Notes under the pieces: generated by a model | Seen by the model: only the letters and a program-made list of their open reading frames with translations | Told to the model about the DNA's origin: nothing | Database searches by the model: none | DNA from: Oxalobacteraceae bacterium | Lineage (GTDB): Bacteria; Pseudomonadota; Gammaproteobacteria; Burkholderiales; Burkholderiaceae_D | Assembly: GCA_027485535.1 (NCBI GenBank) | Contig: JAIXQV010000266.1 | Coordinates: forward strand, 1-13,177 | DNA length: 13,177 nt | Reading direction: 5' to 3' | Shown: positions 1 to 8,539 of the stretch, one piece after another | Layout: every line of letters begins with the position of its first letter | How positions within the stretch are numbered: position 1 is the first letter of the stretch | Translations under genes and position numbers: made by a program

Positions 1-32
1 CACTGCAAGTCTATGTATTTACTGGAGATTTT

Positions 33-611
33 ATGACCCAAGGCGAACAGCGTCCGAACCCGGAGGAGTCCCAGGCGGCTCCCGCAGCCGCACCGGAATC
101 GTCGCATGCTGAGGCTGCGGCAGGGCCGCAGATTGAGGGAGTGGAAGCGGGTGACGCCCTAACCTCGCAACTGGCCGAGGCGCAGGCCAAGCTAACGGAA
201 ATGCAGGATGCCTATCTGCGCGCCAAGGCAGAGGCGGACAACACCCGGCGTCGCGCGCAGGAAGACATTGCAAAGGCGCACAAGTTTGCGATCGAGTCAT
301 TCGCCGAGTCGCTACTCCCGGTGAAGGACAGTCTCGAGATGGCGCTGAAGGTCGAGACACCGTCGATCGAATCTTTGAAAGAGGGCGTCGACATGACCCT
401 CAAGCAACTGGTGGCCGCTTTTGACAAACATCGTTTGATCGAGGTGAACCCGCAGCAGGGCGAGAAACTCGATCCGATGAAGCATCAGGCGATTTCAATG
501 GTACCGGCCGAGCAGGAAGCTAACACGATCGTCACCGTGCTGCAGAAGGGCTACATGATCTCCGATCGGCTACTGCGGCCCGCGCTGGTGACCGTCTCGC
601 AGTCGACTTGA
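33..611 (+). CDS. grpE: Nucleotide exchange factor GrpE (Hsp70 cochaperone)
   Basis: GrpE is the cytoplasmic exchange factor that releases ADP from DnaK and so resets the Hsp70 cycle; in E. coli it also acts as a thermosensor. The 192-aa product is close to the usual length (E. coli about 197). Residues 1-44 are an Ala/Glu/Pro-rich disordered tail. Residues 45-100 read as the long charged dimerisation helix. The C-terminal beta domain is recognisable from residues near 140-189, including GEKLDPMKHQAIS and the end motif GYMISDRLLRPALVTVSQ. The ATG at 33 follows a GGAGA ribosome site at 24-28. It sits 74 bp upstream of dnaK on the same strand, as is common in Burkholderiales. Only 32 bp precede it, so its own promoter cannot be judged. 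The identification is firm. Confidence 0.97.
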   Translation: MTQGEQRPNPEESQAAPAAAPESSHAEAAAGPQIEGVEAGDALTSQLAEAQAKLTEMQDAYLRAKAEADNTRRRAQEDIAKAHKFAIESFAESLLPVKDSLEMALKVETPSIESLKEGVDMTLKQLVAAFDKHRLIEVNPQQGEKLDPMKHQAISMVPAEQEANTIVTVLQKGYMISDRLLRPALVTVSQST

Positions 612-634
612 AAAGTATTGCACTCGCCGCATAT
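607..634 (+). promoter_or_regulatory. Sigma-32-type heat-shock promoter of dnaK
   Basis: The -35 element CTTGAAA (607-613) is followed by 13 bp and the -10 element CCGCATAT (627-634). The E. coli RpoH consensus is CTTGAAA - 11 to 16 bp - CCCCATNT, so only one defined base differs and the spacing is central. The -35 box overlaps the grpE stop codon (TGA at 609-611). The predicted start is near 640, giving a leader of about 45 nt to the dnaK ATG. This would let dnaK be induced independently of grpE. The call rests on sequence match only. Confidence 0.72.
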
Positions 635-685
635 CGGTACACATTCGGCATCTAAACTGTTTCAGATTCATAAGGAATATCCATC

Positions 686-2626
<1,941 letters not shown>

Positions 2627-2636
2627 TTACCACTGC

Positions 2637-2653
2637 ACACAGCGCGGCTGTGT
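2637..2653 (+). other. Hairpin immediately after dnaK
   Basis: A perfect 7-bp stem (ACACAGC at 2637-2643 with GCTGTGT at 2647-2653) closes a 3-nt GCG loop, 10 nt after the dnaK stop. There is no T-tract after it, so on its own it is not a classic terminator. It may protect the dnaK 3' end or mark a processing site ahead of the terminator at 2662. Confidence 0.5.
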
Positions 2654-2661
2654 TGCTTATG

Positions 2662-2695
2662 CCGGGTCGGGGCGTTTTGTTCCGCCCGGTTTTTT
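2662..2695 (+). terminator. Intrinsic terminator or attenuator between dnaK and dnaJ
   Basis: CCGGG (2662-2666) and CGG (2668-2670), separated by one bulged T, pair with CCG (2682-2684) and CCCGG (2685-2689). Six T residues (2690-2695) follow directly. This is the standard shape of a Rho-independent terminator. Because dnaJ starts 47 bp later on the same strand and no convincing promoter is visible between them, partial read-through giving less DnaJ than DnaK is the likely purpose. Confidence 0.7.
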
Positions 2696-2742
2696 GCTTG
2701 GATGGGGCTCGCCCTGTCCGCTCGTAGTCAGGATATTCAGCC

Positions 2743-3876
2743 ATGGCAAAACGCGATTTTTACGAAACGCTCGGTGTAGCGAAGAACGCTTCGGACGAAG
2801 AAATCAAAAAGGCCTATCGCAAGCTCGCCATGAAATACCATCCGGATCGCAATCCGGATAGCAAGCAGGCAGAGGATAAATTCAAAGAGGCAAAAGAAGC
2901 CTACGAGATGCTCTCTGATTCACAAAAGCGCGAAGCGTATGACCGCTTTGGTCACGCCGGGGTTGACCCGAATGTGGGAGGTGCCGGTGGCGCAGGTGCC
3001 GGGTTTGGCGGTGGATTCTCGGATGCCTTTGGCGATATCTTTGGCGACATCTTTGGTGGTGGTGGTGGCCGACAGCGTGGCGGCCCGCAGGTGTACCGTG
3101 GTGCCGATCTTCGCTACAACCTCGATATCACGCTTGAACAAGCAGCCAATGGCTTCGAAACCACGATACGGGTGCCGTCGTGGGATGAGTGCGAGACTTG
3201 TCATGGCTCGGGTGCAAAGCCGGGTACCTCGCCAACTACCTGCGGTACTTGCGGAGGCCATGGTCAGGTCAGGATGCAACAAGGTTTCTTCAGCATTCAG
3301 CAGACTTGCCCGAAGTGCCATGGCTCCGGCAAGGTGATCGCGGATCCTTGCAGTCCTTGTGCCGGTTCAGGCCGTGTCAAACGAAACAAGACGCTTGAGG
3401 TCAAGATCCCGGCGGGTATTGATGACGGCATGCGGATTCGCTCCACGGGCAATGGTGAGCCCGGCATGAATGGTGGCCCTCCAGGCGACCTCTATGTTGA
3501 AATTCATATCAAGCAGCACGCAGTTTTCCAGCGTGATGGTGATGATCTGCATTGCGAAATGCCGATTTCATTTGCCAAGGCGGCGCTCGGGGGTGAGATC
3601 GAGGTGCCAACACTCTCAGGCAAGGTCTCCTTCAGCGTTCCCGAGGGTACTCAAAGCGGTAAGACTTTCCGCTTGCGTAGTAAAGGCGTTAAAGGTGTGC
3701 GTTCCGGATTCCCCGGTGATCTGTTCTGCCACGTGGTTGTGGAAACGCCGATCAAGCTCACTGATCGGCAAAAAGATTTGCTACGCGAGTTTGAGCAACT
3801 GACTGCCGAGGGTGGCGCTAAGCATAGTCCGCAGAGCAAGAGCTGGATGGATAAGGTAAAGGAATTTTTCGAGTAA
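2743..3876 (+). CDS. dnaJ: Chaperone DnaJ (type I Hsp40)
   Basis: DnaJ delivers unfolded clients to DnaK and stimulates its ATPase. The 377-aa product has the full type I architecture: a J domain (about 1-70) with the catalytic HPD at 33-35, a Gly/Phe-rich region (about 75-125), and a zinc-binding domain with all four CxxCxGxG-type repeats intact (CETCHGSG from Cys150 through CSPCAGSG at 203-210). The C-terminal client-binding beta domains end with DKVKEFFE. E. coli DnaJ is 376 aa. The start ATG is preceded by AGGA (2730-2733), 9 nt upstream. It follows dnaK after a terminator-like structure and is closed by the terminator at 3946. The identification is firm. Confidence 0.99.
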   Translation: MAKRDFYETLGVAKNASDEEIKKAYRKLAMKYHPDRNPDSKQAEDKFKEAKEAYEMLSDSQKREAYDRFGHAGVDPNVGGAGGAGAGFGGGFSDAFGDIFGDIFGGGGGRQRGGPQVYRGADLRYNLDITLEQAANGFETTIRVPSWDECETCHGSGAKPGTSPTTCGTCGGHGQVRMQQGFFSIQQTCPKCHGSGKVIADPCSPCAGSGRVKRNKTLEVKIPAGIDDGMRIRSTGNGEPGMNGGPPGDLYVEIHIKQHAVFQRDGDDLHCEMPISFAKAALGGEIEVPTLSGKVSFSVPEGTQSGKTFRLRSKGVKGVRSGFPGDLFCHVVVETPIKLTDRQKDLLREFEQLTAEGGAKHSPQSKSWMDKVKEFFE

Positions 3877-3883
3877 TCGGTTC

Positions 3884-3898
3884 TAGCCGCTGAGGCTA
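3884..3898 (+). repeat. Small inverted repeat just after dnaJ
   Basis: TAGCC (3884-3888) and GGCTA (3894-3898) flank a 5-nt spacer, 7 nt after the dnaJ stop. A second copy with a 2-nt spacer lies at 4108-4119. The function is unknown; the two copies bracket most of the dnaJ-rpfC gap. Confidence 0.35.
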
Positions 3899-3945
3899 TG
3901 CCAGTTTCCAGGGGTCGTCGCACACCTTCCTCTCCACCGAATCAG

Positions 3946-3973
3946 AAAACGCCGACGCTATGTCGGCGTTTTT
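3946..3973 (+). terminator. Rho-independent terminator of the dnaK-dnaJ unit
   Basis: The stem AAAACGCCGAC (3946-3956) pairs perfectly with GTCGGCGTTTT (3962-3972) around the loop GCTAT, and the run of T continues to 3973. The 11-bp stem with A-tract and T-tract is a textbook intrinsic terminator. It lies 69 nt past the dnaJ stop and separates the chaperone genes from the DSF locus. The A-tract means it could also work on the opposite strand. Confidence 0.88.
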
Positions 3974-4000
3974 GTTGGCGTCCCTGTTTTTCGTCATTGT

Positions 4001-4027
4001 GGTTCGATCTACGCACGACGGTTCGAT
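4001..4027. repeat. Direct repeat GGTTCGAT, 19-bp period
   Basis: GGTTCGAT occurs at 4001-4008 and again at 4020-4027. The 19-bp period would place both copies roughly on the same face of the helix, upstream of the sensor kinase gene. It could be a regulator-binding pair; the sequence gives no further support. I found no convincing -35/-10 pair in 3974-4156. Confidence 0.3.
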
Positions 4028-4107
4028 ATCATGCTCACAAAGCACCTGTCATGTTGCGTAAAGTGCATAGGGATTTGCACATTTCAATTACTGCGCGAGA
4101 TTCTTCG

Positions 4108-4119
4108 TAGCCGAGGCTA
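4108..4119 (+). repeat. Small inverted repeat before rpfC
   Basis: TAGCC (4108-4112) and GGCTA (4115-4119) flank GA, 37 nt before the rpfC start. It shares arms and part of the centre with the repeat at 3884-3898. It may be an operator or a transcript hairpin; nothing visible decides. Confidence 0.35.
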
Positions 4120-4156
4120 GACTGATCGCTTCAGCTGTCGTTGAAGGTGCCCAAAT

Positions 4157-6811
4157 ATGTTGCAACGAGCCATCTCGCTCGCAGATGCTCCGAGTTCTAT
4201 CAGATACCTGTGGGGAGCCCTTGTTAGGTACCGGAAGGGGCAGCGCAACAGCGAGCTTGAGCAATCGGCTGTGCGCATCCTTATTGGCACCGTATTGATG
4301 TACTACTTCGAGTACTTCAATGACTCCCTAAAAGTATCGACACCACAACTAACGATCGACCTTAGGCTGGTGCTCACTGCTTTCCTTTGTGCTTCGGTAT
4401 TCATTTGTATCAGTATTCTCATCAAGCCAAGCGAGGTCCCGATACGCCGTATCTTTGCCATTCTGTTAGATACCGGTGTGCTTACCGTCCTACTGACGGT
4501 TGGCGGTGTGCATGCTGCGCCGCTCTATTTTCTTTATCTTTGGATCATCATCGGTAACGGTTTTCGCTTCGGCCAAAAATACTTATTGGTTTCCTTGGGG
4601 TTTACCCTGGTGGGCTTTGGTGTTGTGGTGACCATCGAGCCGTACTGGGCGGCAGAAAAGAAACTATCGATAGGACTTTGGCTGGGAACTCTGCTGATAT
4701 CGATGTATTTCAATTTACTGGTTGGCCGCCTGTTCACTGCATTGAATCAAGCCAATAGCGCCAATCTCGCCAAGCGTCAGTTTATATGCGCCGTTAGCCA
4801 CGAGCTCAGAACGCCACTGAATGCCATCATTGGCATGGTAGATCTACTGAAAAGTACCAAGATAGATCACGAGCAAAGAGAAATGCTCGACTGCATGACC
4901 ACCACGTCACAACTGATGCTTTCCCAGATTGAAGATGTGCTTGATTTTTCCAAGATCGAAGCGGGAAAGATGGCAGTGGAGCATGTCGAGTTTGATCTTT
5001 ATGCCTTGATTGAAAATATTCTGGCAGTATTTAGCTACAGGATTGACGCCAAGACGGTACGCCTGATACGCCAAATCGACTGTGCAGTCCCGCCGATACT
5101 GCGAGGCGATCCCCATCACTTACGGCAAATTCTTATCAATCTGATCGGTAACGCAGTAAAGTTTACTGAGCAAGGAAGAATTGCTCTCAAAGTCCGGCCA
5201 TGCCTCAGCAAGGAAGACTCAGTCGTACTACATTTTGCGATTGAAGATACCGGCATTGGTATTCATGAGTCAGTGCAGGATCAGATATTCGAGAGCTTTA
5301 CGCAGGCCGACAGCGCCACCGCGAGAAAATATGGTGGAACCGGTCTGGGCACCACGATCTGTAAGCAACTGGTTGAGTTGATGGGTGGGCAGATCGGATT
5401 ACGCAGTCGGCCTGGGGTCGGTAGTGAATTTTGGTTCGAGATCAGCTTTGGCAAAGTTTTGGACCTCGACGATACTTGCTTGCTGAGTCGGGAGCAAAGC
5501 ATGATTATCGACCCCGATGGAGGCTGCTGGCGATTGGCCAAAGAATTGGCATTCTTGGGTAAGGTGCTGCCGTTGACAGTCCAAGATCTGAGTCAAGCCG
5601 AAGATATCGTTGCGCAGCGTCATCTGCAGGGGGCATCCCTATCGATGATCTACCTGCGCGTCACCATGGCCGGGCATACCAGCACTGAGGCGTTTCAGGA
5701 GTGGCTGGGTAGTGCTGCTCAACGCCTGATTCGGCTTGAGGCCGATAGGTCGATGATGATTGTGCTGGTACCTGCTGCAGATCTGCTGCTGGACGACATA
5801 AGTCGTATAGCCGGGCAGCTAGGATTTTTCTCAATACTGCCAGAGCCATTTAGCATCGATCACATCCGTCACTTGCTTCATGCTCAGTCGGCAGCACTGA
5901 GTACGGTATCGCGGTCGCGCCAACCAATGCCAGCATCCTCAGGTGAGATAACAACCGGTGATGCGCACTACGTGCAGGATGCGCCACACAGCAAACATCG
6001 AGATGGTCTATCGATCTTGATTGTCGAAGACAATCCAACTAATCGAAAGGTGCTTCAGAAAATACTAGAGCGTGCAGGTCACCAGTGCACACTTGCACAA
6101 GATGGCGAAGAGGGTATCGATATCATTACTACACAACAGTTTGATGCTATGGTCATTGATATGAACATGCCGAAAGTTTCTGGGCTTGATGTAGTACGTT
6201 TTTGCAGAATGATGAGCGGTACATTAGCCAGAACGCCCATCATCATTTTTTCAGCGAGCGTGACACAAGAAGCGCGCGATGAAAGCTTTGCAGCAGGTGC
6301 AGACGCCTATATTTCTAAGCCCATCGAAGTTTCACAATTTCTAAATACCCTCGACCGATTAGTTCAGACAAATCGTCCGGCGCTTGCTTCAAAGCAGAAC
6401 GAGCAGGTTACAGGCGCGCATGCAGGCCAGGAAATCAATGCTTCCATTCTTGATACGGTCAAGCTGAATAATCTGGAGTCTATGAGCCAAGATCCCGCAT
6501 TTGTAGATGAACTAATTACAGAATTTATTTGTGAGGGAAGGAGATTAATTGGTAACTTTGATCGAAGTCTAATCAGGTCAGACTATGCTCAAGTTTCTTC
6601 TACCATGCATGCGCTACGTGGTTCAGCCTTGAGTATTGGTGCCACTTCACTCAAGCAGCTATGTGCCCACATCGAAAAACTCTCAGATGACATGCTGCAG
6701 GAAAAGCAAGTCGAGATAAAAAATCAATTGACTGAGTGCTTTCAACAGCTTTGCCAAGCATTGGAGATTTATCAACGTAACCGGGACGGTCGCAGATTGT
6801 ATGTAATTTGA
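4157..6811 (+). CDS. rpfC: RpfC-like hybrid sensor histidine kinase for DSF-type signal
   Basis: This is an inner-membrane phosphorelay kinase, probably the DSF-family receptor. The N-terminal input region has five or six hydrophobic segments (about 41-54, 70-89, 99-116, 121-137, 142-160, 172-190) and little periplasmic sequence, as in RpfC. The kinase core has the H-box SHELRTPLN with phospho-acceptor His215. The ATPase domain shows Asn332 (N box), DTGIGI starting at Asp364, and GGTGLG. A degenerate receiver-like segment spans about 447-580. The true receiver has Glu624/Asp625, phospho-acceptor Asp668 (IDMNMP) and Lys721. The C-terminal HPt domain has His818 in HALRGSALSIGA. Xanthomonas RpfC is about 726 aa; the surplus here is mainly the extra receiver-like block. 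AAGG (4144-4147) precedes the ATG by 9 nt. A nearby RpfF supports the name; without it the protein would be called only a BarA-like hybrid kinase. The 3' part is A+T-rich with AGA/AGG codons, unlike the flanking housekeeping genes. Confidence 0.85.
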   Translation: MLQRAISLADAPSSIRYLWGALVRYRKGQRNSELEQSAVRILIGTVLMYYFEYFNDSLKVSTPQLTIDLRLVLTAFLCASVFICISILIKPSEVPIRRIFAILLDTGVLTVLLTVGGVHAAPLYFLYLWIIIGNGFRFGQKYLLVSLGFTLVGFGVVVTIEPYWAAEKKLSIGLWLGTLLISMYFNLLVGRLFTALNQANSANLAKRQFICAVSHELRTPLNAIIGMVDLLKSTKIDHEQREMLDCMTTTSQLMLSQIEDVLDFSKIEAGKMAVEHVEFDLYALIENILAVFSYRIDAKTVRLIRQIDCAVPPILRGDPHHLRQILINLIGNAVKFTEQGRIALKVRPCLSKEDSVVLHFAIEDTGIGIHESVQDQIFESFTQADSATARKYGGTGLGTTICKQLVELMGGQIGLRSRPGVGSEFWFEISFGKVLDLDDTCLLSREQSMIIDPDGGCWRLAKELAFLGKVLPLTVQDLSQAEDIVAQRHLQGASLSMIYLRVTMAGHTSTEAFQEWLGSAAQRLIRLEADRSMMIVLVPAADLLLDDISRIAGQLGFFSILPEPFSIDHIRHLLHAQSAALSTVSRSRQPMPASSGEITTGDAHYVQDAPHSKHRDGLSILIVEDNPTNRKVLQKILERAGHQCTLAQDGEEGIDIITTQQFDAMVIDMNMPKVSGLDVVRFCRMMSGTLARTPIIIFSASVTQEARDESFAAGADAYISKPIEVSQFLNTLDRLVQTNRPALASKQNEQVTGAHAGQEINASILDTVKLNNLESMSQDPAFVDELITEFICEGRRLIGNFDRSLIRSDYAQVSSTMHALRGSALSIGATSLKQLCAHIEKLSDDMLQEKQVEIKNQLTECFQQLCQALEIYQRNRDGRRLYVI

Positions 6812-6874
6812 ACGAAAATAAATGAGATCAAGAGACAGGATGGATATCGATAACCTAAACGGAGATATTCGTTC

Positions 6875-7522
6875 ATGAATAACTTATTGGCTGAAACAAC
6901 GGCACGGCACCGGCATCAAATGGAGGTTCTGCCGCAGTTGCGAGCCATGCTCGACGGCACTTACTCAAAATCATCCTATGCCAAATTCCTAGCCCAACTC
7001 TATCCGATCGTATCTAATTTTTGCCCTCTGATGGCAGCAGCTGCAGGCCGCTGTGCAGATCGGCATAACAATCTTCGGCTGTATCTTTACGAGCATATCG
7101 AGCATGAGAAAGGCCATGAAACGATGGTCAAGAATGATCTCGAGCAACTCGGGTACAAGGATGGTGATTTGCCAATTATGAATCCTGGCCCAGCAGCACG
7201 AGTGATGCTTTCTTATAACTATCACGCAATCGATCGTGTTGATCCGCACTATGTCATCGGGATGATTTATGTGCTCGAGCTCATGTCTGCTGGCTATGCA
7301 TCAAATGTTGCTCAGTCAATATCCAGGGCGATCGACTATCCAGTGGCAAGAGGTTTTAGCTTTCTTGATTCACATGGCACATTAGACGATGATCATCTTG
7401 TCGGTCTGATTGAATTAATTCAATCGCTTGAATCGCCAGAATTAGTTGAGAAAGTGGTCGATAGTGTCGATATGAATTTTTATTTATTACGGCAATTGAT
7501 CAGCGATTTACCGGAGAATTGA
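6875..7522 (+). CDS. Haem-oxygenase-like (HDO superfamily) putative di-iron protein
   Basis: The 215-aa product is predicted all-helical, with no signal peptide or membrane segment, so it should be cytoplasmic. Its motifs fit the haem-oxygenase-like iron-containing redox family: helix EHIEHEKGHE with Glu78-x-x-His81 (Glu73 and His77 are alternatives), a central Glu135 in VLELMSAGY, and the late signature HGTLDDDH giving His167, Asp171 and His174. In characterised members (UndA, SznF, BesC, CADD) equivalent residues bind two irons that activate O2. Known reactions include fatty-acid decarboxylation and N-oxygenation, so the substrate cannot be assigned here. It lies 63 bp after the sensor kinase gene on the same strand, so co-transcription is likely, and converges on rpfF 57 bp away. 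GGAG (6861-6864) precedes the ATG by 10 nt. Linkage suggests a role in DSF metabolism, but that is inference. Family call is fairly sure; function is unknown. Confidence 0.75.
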   Translation: MNNLLAETTARHRHQMEVLPQLRAMLDGTYSKSSYAKFLAQLYPIVSNFCPLMAAAAGRCADRHNNLRLYLYEHIEHEKGHETMVKNDLEQLGYKDGDLPIMNPGPAARVMLSYNYHAIDRVDPHYVIGMIYVLELMSAGYASNVAQSISRAIDYPVARGFSFLDSHGTLDDDHLVGLIELIQSLESPELVEKVVDSVDMNFYLLRQLISDLPEN

Positions 7523-7543
7523 TGATGGCGTAGGATTTGAAAT

Positions 7544-7572
7544 GGAGAGTCTTTAAATGAACAAGACTCTCC
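7544..7572. terminator. Hairpin between convergent genes
   Basis: GGAGAGTCTT (7544-7553) and AAGACTCTCC (7563-7572) form a perfect 10-bp stem with a 9-nt loop. It sits 22 nt past the stop of the 215-aa gene and 8 nt past the rpfF stop, so it could end both transcripts. Neither strand shows a long T-tract after the stem, so termination may be partial or the stem may mainly protect 3' ends. Confidence 0.55.
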
Positions 7573-7579
7573 CGCTGTG

Positions 7580-8539
7580 TCAGGCGACAACTGGGTCAGC
7601 CGCCTCTATCGGATTTACCGGATTCGGGTACCGATAGCTCGAGTGTTGTGTGCTTTGGGCCTTGAGCAGGCGCCTCATCATTCTTAAGTCTATTTCCTGA
7701 ATTTTCAGTGCTGCATCTACCCACATCACTGCGATATCGGTGAGTTCCTTGTGCGAGATCGGCCACACATGTCTGCGGCAATCATAGATTGACCGCATCC
7801 CATTGAGGTGATGATGATGCTTCCTGATCCATTGTTCAACGGTGCGCTTGCCCTCGCCAATGGGTGCGACAATATCGACGACACCCATGTCGGCTAATTG
7901 CTCTGCGGTATAGATGTTGCCACTGAGTAGAATTGCTTCTGTTTTTCGAGTACCAATGCGACGTGCCAAAAAGCTGTAGGCGCCCATTCCAGGGAAAAGA
8001 TTAAACAAAATCTCGGGTAAGCCCAAGCGGGTGCCAGCCTCGGCAACGATGAGGTCACTGGCGAGCGCTAATTCAAATCCGCCGCCGAGTGCATCGCCTT
8101 GCACCAGTGATATCGTTACAGTGGATGCATCATGGCCAATGATGCGCGTATAAAGACTGTCAACACAGTACATCGCATAATTCAATAAGCCTTCACGATC
8201 TTTTTCCCGAATCAGATTTAGGAATAGCATCAGATCGCCGCCCAAGTTGAAAACACCGCTACGGTGCGAGGCTATGACTGAGTAATCGACTGGTACCCAA
8301 GTCTCACCGTCGATGATGTGACCCTGACCTGTTTGTAGTTCGTTGAAAATATAGTGCAACTCTTCGAGCATATTTTGATTGAAGCAAGGGATTCCAATTG
8401 GCTTCATGTACTTCCAGAGCGTGCGTAAGTTCGAGTCATAAACTTTGTCAACCTGCTGCATCATGCGTCGCGGCCAGGCCGGTTGTGGCGTTTCAGTGAG
8501 CCGATTTGTGTAGCTGGCTGTTTCAGTCGTCATCAACAT
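7580..8539 (-). CDS. rpfF: DSF synthase RpfF (crotonase-family enoyl-CoA hydratase/thioesterase)
   Basis: RpfF makes cis-2-unsaturated fatty-acid signals (DSF, BDSF) from 3-hydroxyacyl-ACP by dehydration and thioester hydrolysis. The crotonase core contains VQGDALGGGFELAL and GLPEILFNLFPGMGAYSF, nearly the Xanthomonas RpfF motifs. The two catalytic glutamates, in GGGFEL and GLPE, are 20 residues apart, as are Glu141 and Glu161 of Xanthomonas RpfF (Glu156 and Glu176 in this numbering). The RpfF-like C-terminal helices (WVDAAL ... RLLKAQS) are also present. Three in-frame ATGs lie at 8545, 8539 and 8533. AAGGAG (8551-8546) touches the first, is 6 nt from the second and 12 nt from the third, so 8539 is chosen (319 aa). 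The N-terminus is longer than in Xanthomonas RpfF (about 289 aa). It is convergent with the sensor kinase unit rather than beside rpfB/rpfG. Confidence in function is high. Confidence 0.93.
   Translation of the reverse strand: MLMTTETASYTNRLTETPQPAWPRRMMQQVDKVYDSNLRTLWKYMKPIGIPCFNQNMLEELHYIFNELQTGQGHIIDGETWVPVDYSVIASHRSGVFNLGGDLMLFLNLIREKDREGLLNYAMYCVDSLYTRIIGHDASTVTISLVQGDALGGGFELALASDLIVAEAGTRLGLPEILFNLFPGMGAYSFLARRIGTRKTEAILLSGNIYTAEQLADMGVVDIVAPIGEGKRTVEQWIRKHHHHLNGMRSIYDCRRHVWPISHKELTDIAVMWVDAALKIQEIDLRMMRRLLKAQSTQHSSYRYPNPVNPIEAADPVVA

Noticed and set aside
616..634. Possible CIRCE (HrcA operator) near dnaK
   Set aside because: TTGCACTC at 618-625 resembles one CIRCE arm, but no GAGTGC arm follows after 9 nt, so the inverted repeat is absent.
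3069..3375. Overlapping open frames inside dnaJ
   Set aside because: All zinc-finger Cys/Gly codons are intact in the dnaJ frame; the other frames are shadows of its Gly-rich composition.
4060..4104. Sigma-70 promoter for rpfC (TTGCAC at 4075 with AGATTC at 4098)
   Set aside because: Only three bases of each hexamer match at 17-bp spacing; too weak to report as a feature.
3898..4110. 70-aa open frame after dnaJ
   Set aside because: It runs straight through the perfect terminator hairpin at 3946-3973, has no ribosome site and shows no recognisable motif.
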